A stretch of DNA of 64,000 nt. Source: Talinum fruticosum. Taxonomy: Eukaryota > Streptophyta > Magnoliopsida > Caryophyllales > Talinaceae. The notes beneath the pieces are model-generated. The model was not told the origin of the DNA, ran no database searches, and was given only the letters and a program-made list of their open reading frames with translations. Positions 11,366 to 20,939 of the stretch are shown here, in pieces. A program made the translations under genes and the position numbers. The first letter of the stretch is position 1. Each line of letters begins with the position of its first letter. Location: positions 1,984,001 to 2,048,000 of the forward strand of contig JAITYX010000085.1 in assembly GCA_021018815.1 (NCBI GenBank), in the 5' to 3' direction.

Positions 11366-12344
11366 TAAACCTCCCAAATGTTTTCTAACAAATTACAATT
11401 GAGATAATTTAGGGGAAAAGGTGAGTGCCTCTTCTCTTTTTGGTATGGACTGTGTTTTAACTCCTTTTCTTTACTGAAATTACTAGTGCCAAATAAAAAT
11501 GTAGTTAAAATTTGAATGTACTATCTATGTTTAGATAAAGACCTTGATTAGGACAATAAATCCACTCATATAGATGATAAAGAGAATTCTCACCACCATG
11601 TATACTCAATAATAATAGTTATTATAAATTATCGTAACAGTCAGTTTACCTCCTTAACCTCCTCTATTAAACAAAGAGAGATTTTTAAAGAAAAATATTC
11701 TCAATAATGGTTTCTCCCGCAACAAATATTCTCTATTCCAAAATTAAATAGTTTATTTTTTGCAAAAAAAAAAAGTGCAAACAAAGAGAAATTTTTAAAG
11801 AAAAACTTTGCAAAAACAAGGGGAAAAACCTAAATTTATAAAAAAATATTCTTATCGACCATAAGTCCACAACCTTTGATCCTTTGGCCGAAAGAAGTAG
11901 AAAGCTTTTATACTCAACTGCCTATATAATCTTTATCGTCTGATATTTATTACATGTATATCTCATTGTATTACATGTATATATTTATTCTTGTTTAGGT
12001 TTCCAAATGGGTAGTGGTGCTAATCGACTCTTTTTATAAGAATACGCCCAACAACATTATTAACCAGAATTTGTCTAAGATAAAGGGGATATTTGATGAA
12101 AAACGAAGCTGTAATAATGTTTTCAGAATTTTGACAGCTAATCTGATTAATTTTAAAATTATGTCAGCTATGTGTGAATGTCCTAGATGATGCGTTGGAC
12201 CAATTTACTCCAATAGTTGAGGTAATGAAATATGTAGTTGTATCATTCAATTTTAATTATTTTATTGGAAAAATCATTATATGTTCAAGGTATTACACCT
12301 TATTAATGTATGTCTTAATGCAATTTGTAGGCAAGTTAACACCC
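11366..12344. other. Intergenic, AT-rich, with an unassigned coding-like patch
   Basis: No known gene is seen. At about 11998-12360 there is a patch with a splice-acceptor-like 'ttgtttag' and open frame 'VSKWVVVLIDSFYKN...', then 'NVLDDALDQFTPIVE' before a gt, and an acceptor-like 'atttgtag'. It could be exon debris of a lost gene. I do not recognise it and do not call it. Confidence 0.4.
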
Positions 12345-13390
12345 GTAAGTGATAACTAAAAGAAAATTTTCAAAAACGGAAAGCCTAAAGAATAATTAAG
12401 TATATTTATTTTGCACTAACTGTATTTTTGGATCAAGAATAGATTACACAAACTCCACAACTATCATATATTGTACATAAAATTCTCATTTTGTTTCCGA
12501 AAAAATTTAGATAATGATTTGTTTGATGATTCAGGAAAGCAGACTTACGCTCGTGGGAGGCTCGGATGGTCACATGCCTCGCTCGGTGCGCTCATGACTT
12601 GCACAAAAGCACGCCCGGGGTTGGATCTCGGGGAACACCCCTCCGAAGCTTTAGTCGAAGAGGGAATGAAGAATGAGTAAAGATTTGATCTTTGAAGAAG
12701 ATTGGTTTCTTGATCCGAAAGTTTAGAACTTTGTAGATGCTTAAGTAAAGGTGAGATCTTTATGAAGATTAGGGGGATATTGGTTTAAGATGATTATGAA
12801 CTCTAAAGAGAACAAAGTATGTCCTCTCTTAAGGTGTTTGTGTAATGAATCTAACCTCCCTCTTGTGCATGAAAGGGTTAGTATTTAGAGGACTCATGAA
12901 TGAAGGGGTAAAATGGGTATTTCACATGCAACCTTGGTTTTACCTTTCACATAGAGAGTTGGTCCTCATTAGGCCTAATGTGAAGTTAATACCTGATGTC
13001 AAGCCTGGTTTGATCCGATTCAAGCATTAGTGTGACATTTTACATGAATAATTCGGGATTATTACACATCACATTCTAACAATTTTTTTGCAGATTTAAA
13101 TGTTTTAAAAAATACAAATTGATGAAATAAAATTAGTAAAATGTTGAGAAAACAAATATAATTAAACAAGGGCAATTTTTCTTTGTTCTTTATCGTAATT
13201 ATGGATTTCATGAGGACATCTGTATTATCACACATTTGGAAATTAAAAGAAAAATTATTCGATATTAAAAGGAACTTGTTTTATGTGAAAGCTTGGTAAG
13301 TGATTTAATCCGGAACAAGCCAAGTGCATGAAGAAAATAAATTAAATACCTAACTTACTCTAAACTAATTACCATATATTTATTTTTTTG
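12345..13390. repeat. Local duplicated segment, copy B
   Basis: This is the second copy of 4890-5289 in the same orientation, interrupted by a solo-LTR-like insertion at 12524-13081. Similarity runs from gataactaaaag at about 12351 to accatatatttat near 13372. Confidence 0.75.
12524..13081 (-). mobile_element. Probable solo LTR inserted in the duplicated segment
   Basis: The 558 bp block starts tgatgattcagg, ends cacattctaaca (TG...CA on either strand) and is absent from the other copy of the duplicated segment. Around 12600-12660 it shares 'gcccggg', 'ggatc.cggg.aa' and 'cccctccga.gct' with the larger LTR-like region at 13664-14412, in the same orientation. No clear target duplication is seen, so the ends may be off by a few bases. 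Confidence 0.55.
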
Positions 13391-13663
13391 GTGCGGAATT
13401 GCCATAAGAGTCTCGATCTAACCGATATATAATCTCTCCGTTTGAAAATACTTGTTGCTTTAAGGTTATAAGGGAGTAGTAAGGAAACACAAAATTCATA
13501 ACAAAATTTGTGTAAAAAGACCAAGTTGCCCTAAGATTTCATTGAAAATAAAGAAAATCAATGAAAACAGGAAAGCAAAAGGCAATTAATAAGGATAAAA
13601 TTGGTAAATTAGTAATTAATACGTCATTGAAATCATAAAGTGATATATATTATTGTTTCCGGA
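13391..13663. other. Intergenic with a Stowaway-like left end
   Basis: No gene is seen. The sequence ctctccgtttgaaaatacttgttgc near 13433 resembles the end of plant mariner/Stowaway MITEs, but no matching right end is visible before the LTR region starts. Confidence 0.35.
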
Positions 13664-13930
13664 GAAAACCGAGTTGATGATGTGGATGATGATTCGGAGA
13701 GAGGAAGGATTTATCGCTCCAGATGCTTGAGAACGTGACACGATCGATCCAATTCCGCGTGGCGATTACTTGAACCCGCAAAAGGCGAAGCCCGGGTGGT
13801 GGATCCCGGGAATGCCCCTCCGACGCTCAAGTTAGTGATTGACTTGATTGAAGGGATCGAGGAAATCTTGCTCAATGTGCGTGGGGGAATTCCGTGGGAG
13901 TTGAGAGGTTTTCCAAAGATGGAAACTCTT

Positions 13931-13998
13931 GGGATGAATGTTGATGAATATTGATGAATGTTGATGAACGTTGATGAATGTTGATGAACGTTGAGAGC
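13931..13998. repeat. 10 bp tandem repeat
   Basis: Units ttgatgaata, ttgatgaatg, ttgatgaacg, ttgatgaatg and ttgatgaacg follow each other exactly every 10 bases from 13941, with a degenerate unit on each side. Confidence 0.95.
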
Positions 13999-14086
13999 TT
14001 GATAGCTTATAAGCTTGGGAGATTATGAGAAATATGAGATTTGTGGAATGTGGAAAAACATGTTCCCTGAAGTTGGGAAATGGTGT

Positions 14087-14095
14087 GTATTTATA
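14087..14095 (-). promoter_or_regulatory. TATA box in LTR-like region
   Basis: On the minus strand this reads tataaatac within cctataaatacacacc, the expected promoter position inside the LTR-like region for a minus-strand element. Confidence 0.45.
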
Positions 14096-14455
14096 GGGGA
14101 TTTTAAAAGGGTAAAGTAGTAATTTGCCGTGGTTTAGGGGAAACCCTAGCCCTAATGGACTTTGGGCTTTTACCTAGCCCATTAAGGGTTGGCTTGGGCT
14201 GATATCTCCTCGATCCGACCGATTAGGCACGGTTAGGCTGGTGGTGTGGCGGGTGAGCTGGAACTGTTCGTAAAATACCCGAATCATTTAGCCCCTCACG
14301 TTCTACCTGCATGCTTCCCGAGGTAGGTAGGGGAATGTGGAGCCCACTCCGCTATTCCTTTATTGACCCTAAGTTCTTATAAATAGGGGTAAATCTTGAG
14401 AAGGATAGCAAATTTCCACTTCTTCATTCTTCTCCTTTCTCTTGCTTTGGAGATA

Positions 14456-15010
14456 ATGACCGCCGGGAGCTTCCTATCGGATATGAAATGTTGTGCCCTC
14501 GCTTCAACCGAGTTGAGGTCGAGCAAACAGCGATTGAGCATCACCAGCCATCCTTTGTCGTGGAGGTGTTCTATCGCCTTCTCATCGACGACGCTTTGAA
14601 GACGGGATTAATCAATGATGGTGCGGAGTTTCTTAGGTTGTTTCAAGCTGCACTCCGTCCTAAGTGGGGTATACTTGAGGCTTGGGTGGAGTGCAACCAC
14701 GATCGTATCATTGAGCTTCAATCGGCGAACCTTAATTCTTTGGCGAACGCTCGCTACGGGAGGAGGAACCGCTCCCAACGTTGGCTCGTTGTCCGACCCT
14801 CCCTTGGAGAGTGGTGAGTCGGTAGATAGCCCTTCTATTCCCTCTTATCGTGACCGAAGGGAGTTGCTCAAGGAAAAGGGAAGCAGACCTCCTGCAAAGG
14901 AGAAGAGGAACCTTCCGGCGGAGAAGAGGAGGAACCTTCCGGCGGAGAAGAAGAGGAACCTTCCCGGGAGAAGTGAGGTGATGGTCATTGCTATCCTTTC
15001 GTTTGAGTAG
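14456..15010 (+). pseudogene. Unassigned plus-strand ORF region with KRNLPAEK repeats
   Basis: Overlapping open frames (14456-14599, 14488-14817, 14615-15010) follow a TATA-like ttataaatagg (about 14376) and a pyrimidine-rich leader. The middle frame reads 'VVEVFYRLLIDDALKTGLI', 'FLRLFQAALRPKWGI'. The last frame ends with three short repeats 'EKRNLPA', 'EKRRNLPA' and 'EKKRNLP' encoded by 21-24 bp units at about 14898-14965. I do not recognise a domain. It is probably part of the extra coding region of the surrounding element, broken by frameshifts. Confidence 0.3.
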
Positions 15011-15238
15011 TGTAACTATAGCACGATAGTGTAACCGTAGTGTTGTAGCGTAGTATCTTGAAATTTAGACGCTTTACTTCTCTTGTAATGGCGTGTTGCA
15101 CGCTCTTGTCTCAATGAATGAACGAATGAAGTTCGCTTTTTCAACTTTGCTTTTCTTCGCTTTCCTATCTTGTTGTTGACGCTCTATTGTGACGAATGAT
15201 TTTTACTTATCCCCTTGGGCTTAAAGAGTAATTTTTGA

Positions 15239-15536
15239 GCGACCTTTCAGCTCCCGGAGGCTTGAAAGTGCTTGAGTATAGATATCTCGCTAGGGAACAT
15301 CCCACGGAGAACGCGACCTTCTAACCTTAAGTTAGGAGTACGAGTGCCCATGACGGAATGGGTCTTTGCGCGACCTTTCGATTCCCAAAGGTTCGAAAAT
15401 GCACGAGTCTTGCTAGGGAACATCCCATGGAGAACGCGACCCCCAACCTTCCGGTGGGAGTGCAAGTGCCCATGGCGGAATGGGTCTTTGCGCGACCTTT
15501 CAGCTCCTTGAGGCTTGAAAGTGCTTGAGAGATAGT
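15239..15536. repeat. Tandem repeat of 122-131 bp, two and a third copies
   Basis: Units start with gcgacctttc at 15239, 15370 and 15492. Each full unit holds ctagggaacatccca.ggagaacgcgacc and ends tggcggaatgggtctttgc (or one change). Variable tandem repeats in the region 3' of pol are known for Tat/Ogre-type elements. Confidence 0.9.
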
Positions 15537-15789
15537 TTCTTAAAGGGTACTCCTTTATGCGACCGAGAACTCGATTTTCGGCTCCCGGAGGCCAAGTTGT
15601 TGTTGAATGTAAATTGGTTCTGAACCCCGAAGGATAGCCCCTTGTGAAGGTATAGATACAACTTGTTAACCCTCGGAGGCTAAGTTGTTGTTTGACGAGC
15701 GTTCGGGCCTTGCTCGTTTTACCTCTGTAATTCTTGCGATTTTTTTTTTTTTTTGTGAAGACCCCCAAACCCGACTCCTCTTATTGACC

Positions 15790-17080
15790 CCTAACTATGA
15801 CTGTTTTCGTGGCCCAAAATCTCCTCTCGCTCCCACTCTCCCCTTTGGCCTGCCCTCACTCTTTCGGCCCGCTCTCCCTCCCTCCGGGCCCCGCTCCCTC
15901 TCGGCCCAATCTCTCTCCCTCTCGGCTCTCTCGGCCTGGTCTCTCTCTCCCTCTCGATTCTCTCTCTCTCCCTTAGCCCATTCCCTCCCTCTCGGCCCAC
16001 TCTCTGTCCCTCTCGGGTCCCCTTTCCCTCGTGGCTTGCTCTCCCTCTCGGACCCGGTCTCCCTCTGGACCCACCTTTCAAAAACTCTTCCTCCTCGCCT
16101 CTCTCTCCTCTCGCCTGCTGCCCCCTGCTGCTACTCGCACCTCTCACCACCCCTTCATCTCGGTCTTGCCATCTCCTTCGCCCGTTGCTCGGGTAACTAC
16201 GCTCCCCGACCCCCTGCTCTTGCCCATTCTCTCTCCCTCTCGGTCCCCCGTTTTTGCCCATTCTCTCTCCCTCTTGATCCCCCTGTTTCGCCCATTCTCT
16301 CTCCCTCTCGGTCCCACTTGTTTTCCCCGCGGCTGCCCCTCGCCATTGCACCCGACTAGCTCCCTCACCCTCCGGACCGACCACCTACTCCGAGCCTCGG
16401 GCCGAGCGCTTGTCCCGACCTCGGAGCCGACCCCTCTCCTTCACCCCCTCGGCCTCTCATGCACTCTCTTTCTCTCTTCACTTGCTCTATTCTCGTCCCC
16501 CTCCCCTCTTGCTCGGACCCGACCGACCGACCCTCGGACCAACCCCCGGACCCGAGCCCTAGAACCAACCCCTCCCCGAGTCCTTCCCTCACTCACGCAC
16601 ACACTCTCTCTTGGGCTCTCACTCGCACGCTCTCGCTCTCAACCCCTCACTTGGACCCAACCACCTTCTCCTCGGACCGACCCCTCCCCCGACCCCCGAG
16701 ACCAACCCCTCGAACCAACCCCTCGACCCGAGTCCTCCCTCTCACTCTTTCGCTATCTCGCTCGCTAAATATCTCTTCCTCACCTCTCGGCTCGGACCCG
16801 GCTCCCCTCCTCGGACCGACCTCTCCCCCGACCCCGAGACCGACCCTCGTACCGACCCCTCAACCCGAGTCCTCCAACCGAGCCCCTCCGTTCACGCATA
16901 CCCTCTCTTTCACGCTCTCTCGCTCGCGCTCTTACCCGGACCCAGCTGCCCCCTCCCGGACCAATCCCGGACCGACCCCCGCCCCGAGCCCCCCGCACCC
17001 CAACTCTGCCGAGAACCCCGCCCCCAAAACACCCAAAAACCACCAAGCCCTAAGCCTAAGCCTAAGCCTAACCCCGACCC
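15790..17080. other. Pyrimidine-rich, strand-asymmetric tract
   Basis: About 1.3 kb is almost entirely C and T on the plus strand, made of variants of 'ctctccctctcgg' and, from 16500, 'gaccgacccc'. It ends in four GCCTAA-type hexamers (17048-17076). Stop codons are rare because of the composition, so frames of 160-245 codons are open on both strands; I treat them as non-coding. On the minus strand, the sense strand of the surrounding element, it is a long polypurine tract. Confidence 0.8.
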
Positions 17081-17240
17081 TAGTTTTTTTAATTTTTAAT
17101 TTTTAATTTTTTATTTAATTTTTGCTTGAGCGGAAATCCAGGATTTGTTAATTCGAATTTTGAATTTCGAATTTTTAAATTCGGTCTTGTGCGAGGAGAC
17201 TGTATCGACTTCAGCTAATTCGACCGATCGGGAGTAAGCT

Positions 17241-17249
17241 CTATATAAT
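17241..17249 (+). promoter_or_regulatory. Candidate TATA box of the antisense ORF
   Basis: The sequence ctatataat precedes the first ATG of the plus-strand ORF (17428) by about 180 bp, with a leader containing agtgagagagagcac. It gives the antisense ORF a promoter-like start independent of the LTR. Confidence 0.4.
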
Positions 17250-17427
17250 CCGCCTCTTGGTGCTCTTTTTCATTATCCACAAAATAAATCTCAAAGTGAG
17301 AGAGAGCACTTGGAAGGAGCCTTCGAGCTAGATTCGGGCATTCATCGTCTTCATTGAATTTTTGAGGTATATCTTTGAATCACCCTCTTGTAGTTTGAAT
17401 ATTCAAGTAGATGCATGCCTTAGAATA

Positions 17428-20049
17428 ATGGGTAGATCCAAGGATTCCATTGCGGACCAGCATGATAGTTTGTCGAGCAATTGTGCTTCGGGTAGAGACT
17501 TGTCGTGCCCCATGGATGAGTGTAGTAGTGATGGTGTTGTAGGGGGAGTCTCTAAGAGTTGTTGTGTCTCGCTGACTTAGAGGTTTCCACGAACCTTGAT
17601 AGTTGTCCTGATGTAGCTTCTCATGAGGTAGTTGTGGCTAGTCGTGCGCCGTGGCGGCAATTCTTACGCCTAGCGCAGATTGCGGAGGCCATCCCCTGGC
17701 CGCGCCACCCGTGACTTCGATTCCCTTTATGAAAGGTCCCCACTTCTAGTCTCAATAGTTGTTCTCAAGAGGTGGTGTACTGTTGGGAGGTTAAGAGGAG
17801 TCATGGTCTCCGAGGACAAGTGACATTTACGGGTTACACTTTGCGGGATTTCGGTAACGGGGTTATGGCTAGGCTTAAGACTACCTGTCAGCTCAAGACC
17901 ATGGATGAGCTCATGCGGGATGGGTATTCCGGAGGTAATTCCCAATCCTTAGATATTTCGTTAGATGACGACACCTCTTCTTTTACGCCACTTAAGGAGA
18001 CGGATGACTTAGTCGAGTTGTTGCTCGAGAGGTCGGACCCTAATGACAGTCCGAGTTCTCACTTTATCGACCCGCACTTTGCGAGTGACATGGTACGAGC
18101 CTCGGGACTCTTTGGTTATTATCGCATCCCCGATAATTATAGGATTCCGGTTCCGTTGGAGCGGGACACGCTTAAGTCCCCCTTCAGGGTGCCGCGCTTT
18201 TATAAAGCGAGCACTCGATAGTGGGGTGCGGTTTCCGCTCCATCCTTTAGTTGTATCAATATGCAATAAGTTCAACCTGGCCCCGGCCCAGATTGTTCCC
18301 AATTCATGGCGCTCGATTTGTTCGTTTATTGCCACTTGTGAAATAAAAGACCTCCCTTGTAACTTAGAATTGTTCACCCTCCTCCACGGCCTTCGGAAGA
18401 ACACCTCGTTAGACGGGGAACGAGGGTGGTATAGCTTCCTAAATAAGAGGGGATACATGACTTCCTTGGGTAGGGTATCCTCAATGCATAAGTGGAAGTA
18501 TGAGTTTCTCTTTGTAGAGAAGTTGGACGTGGAGTGCGATGTCCCTGTTTGGAGTGATGAGGAGGAAGTCGTCAAGATGCCCGGTTATCGCCGCGCGGTT
18601 CATCGTTATGAGGTATACGCCGTAGTGGAGTATTTTCGCACCCGAGAGGTACCCCATCCTACAAGGGCAGGAAAGAAAGAGAAGCTCTCTTCCAATTGGC
18701 TTCCCAAGAGGGAGTACTTCAAGAAGAACTTGTTCCTCGTCGCCACTCGGGTTGGCTTTCGATTCGAAACTTCCACGAGGTACTTATTCCACCTCATGTT
18801 TGTTTTTGTTCATGTTTCAAACTGACTCGACTTTGGTTTGTTTTTCGCAGATCAAGCGAGGGCTCTCCTGTCCAAAGCCATGGTCGGGAACTCTTCGTGA
18901 CCACGGGGTGATCGGGATACGAACCCTTCCCCCAAGGCAAGGATGCTACGAGATAGAGGCAAGAAAGGGAAAGCCTCGGAGCCGCACCCTTCGGCTGCTT
19001 TTGTCCCGGCGGTCGATTTTTAAAGGGGAGTGGCAATAGGCCTCCCGTGGTGAGCCTTACGTCCTTTGTCATATCCTTTGTGTTCAATCTTTGATTTCGT
19101 GCTAACATTATCTTTTTGCCATAGGCTTGTCCTCCTCCGATCGAGAAGAGTCGGGCATCGCTCAGCTCGGCATCGGGATGGGGGCCGGTTGGTGTGGGGG
19201 TCGTCTAACTCGAGCAAGCGCTCGAGGGACTCTTCGGACCTTTCCTCCCCGAGGAGCGACTCCCGAGCACGAGCGGCAAGGAGATATGCTTAGGTCTCCA
19301 ATCTCGCCGCTTTCGAGTGCCGACTCGGACACCAAGGCTATCATGGTGGGTAACCTCCTAAGGACATATGGCGACACTCCTCGTAAGTATGTCGCTTCTC
19401 CCGTTTCTGCAGCGTCAATGACCGCGACCGAGGTAAAGAGTAACTTTTATTATACCTGTGTTTTCTTTACCTTTCGGGTTTTAATTCTTTTGTTTTGCGG
19501 GTTTTTATCGGGGTCATGGAGGTTATAGAGTCTCAGCCCTCCTCCTCAAGTCTTCGAAGGAGCTATCTTCCCTTCGAGCTCCTTAAAGAAGCTCTCCAAG
19601 GAGAAGAAGAATGAAGCCGACCGTTTTCAAGGGGAAATGGGCAAGTCGAAGGCTTAACTGGGGGCTTCCCGGGGCGAGAGTGAGACTTGAAGGCACAACT
19701 AGAGGCCGTGAAGGCTCAACTGGAGGCCGTTCAAGGGAAAGAGCGAGACCTCGAGGCTCACACCGGAGCTGCTAGCGAGAAGGCGCGTAATCGGAGGCTG
19801 CGCTTCGAGTCCGCGCAGGAGATTGACACCGCAGCGAAGGATACGTCTCTCGGGAAGCTTCTTGTGGCGATCTCCCGGCCTTGGGCGAGAAAGCGGAGGG
19901 GCTAGAGAAATGGTTGGCCTACGCCTCTGTCCTTTACTTTGAGGCCTTTGCCTCCCGATCGATTCTCCGCCGAGAGCACCCCCGAGGACGGTGAGATTTC
20001 CACCAAGGATAGAGCTGATGGCCATGTCGGGGATGACCTTGAGGACTAG
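17428..20049 (+). pseudogene. Gypsy-type transposon protein (PF04195-like), antisense to the element
   Basis: The first frame starts 'MGRSKDSIADQHDSLSS' and is soon broken. A second frame (17772-18221) runs to 'NYRIPVPLERDTLKSPF'; the next (from about 18200) carries the recognisable core 'GVRFPLHPLVVSICNKFNLAPAQIVPNSW', split here in two citations: 'GVRFPLHPLVV' and 'FNLAPAQIVPNSWRSICSF', typical of the family named putative gypsy-type transposon (PF04195). Intron-like gaps with acceptor ends occur at 18850 (tttttcgcag), 19046-19123 (gtgagc...ttgccatag) and about 19434 (gtaaag). The C-terminal part (19687-19800) is a heptad-patterned coiled coil ('MKAQLEAVKAQLEAVQGK'). The stop is at 20047-20049. 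Function is unknown in the family; frameshifts make this copy inactive. Confidence 0.6.
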
Positions 20050-20850
20050 CCTCCGTTCTCCTTCCCTTTTCCTAACCTTTTAGGACTGATTTTGAGGCTT
20101 GCATGCCATGTATTTTTGAATGGCTTGCGTGTCGTATGACTTGATACTTTGCTACTTTGGATTCGTTTTGCTTTGAACTTTTATCCTCGGCTGATCCTTG
20201 CTTGATACTTGCTTGGATGCTTACTTGATGTTTGCTTGGATGCCTACTCAATGCTTATTTGATGCTTATTTGATGCTTTCTTGCCTCGTTGTTTCTTTTG
20301 ATTGTTGCTTGATTTTCCTTGTCATTTTTTGTGTATATGATCATCTTTTGACTTTGGCAATTTTTGGCTATCTTAGGGGATTGCATTATCCCCGATGTTG
20401 CCCCCAAAATCGGGACAAGCAAAACATACAATAGTCGAATGTGACAATGTAGTTGTCGTAGGGGGTAACAGATGGCCCCTACTATTTCTTCTAACTTTAA
20501 CAAAATTGAGAAAATACAACGAGAGGGACCGAGAGGTTGGGAGCTCTAGGGGTTCGTATTAGCTCCTAGTCATGCCTCCAACTTCGGCAAAGGTAAAATA
20601 TACGGCGAAAGAGATCGAGAATTTGGTTGTTCTAGGGGATCGTATTAGCCCCTATTCATATTCCAAAACCGACTTAAAATAAGATACAAAGCATAAAGCT
20701 ACATAAAATTTGCTCATTGTATTAACATAGTTGATCAAAGTCCATTATAAAAGAGGGGAATGTGTGCCCTCGTTGAGCGCTTTCGGAAAAGTTGTGTCAT
20801 TCGTGGCTGATTCCTTGACAACAGTTTTGGGACTTGGGCTGGGTGGGTCT
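20050..20850. other. Spacer between antisense ORF and integrase end
   Basis: No gene is seen. At 20190-20285 there are degenerate 'ttgatgcttgcttggatgc' units. At 20544 and 20630 a near-identical 30 bp block (ctctaggggttcgtattagc) recurs at an 86 bp interval. A TATA-like region is not evident. Confidence 0.5.
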
Positions 20851-20939
20851 TTAAAGAAAGGCCCCCACGCCGGTCGATGAGCTTGTACTTGTTTACAAAA
20901 GTCGCTTCCTAGTACTTAGATGAAGTACTTCTTTAAGTT

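Larger units (their letters stand above)
13664..14412 (-). repeat. LTR-like region (probable 3' LTR of the Tat element)
   Basis: On the minus strand this region has a promoter-like cctataaatacac (14087-14095) and a downstream GC-rich block 'tcggaggggcattcccggg' matching the smaller solo LTR at 12524-13081. A tandem of six or so 10 bp units (ttgatgaatg/ttgatgaacg) lies at 13931-13998. A purine tract on the minus strand (14413-14450) would mark its start. Borders are approximate because no second LTR is present for comparison. Confidence 0.4.

Noticed and set aside
11998..12360. Possible exons of an unknown gene
   Set aside because: Splice-like signals exist, but phases do not join into a convincing frame and I recognise no family.
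15685..17106. Several 160-245 codon frames on both strands
   Set aside because: The pyrimidine-rich composition removes stop codons; sequence is Ser/Pro/Leu or Arg/Glu/Gly repeats, and frames overlap on both strands.
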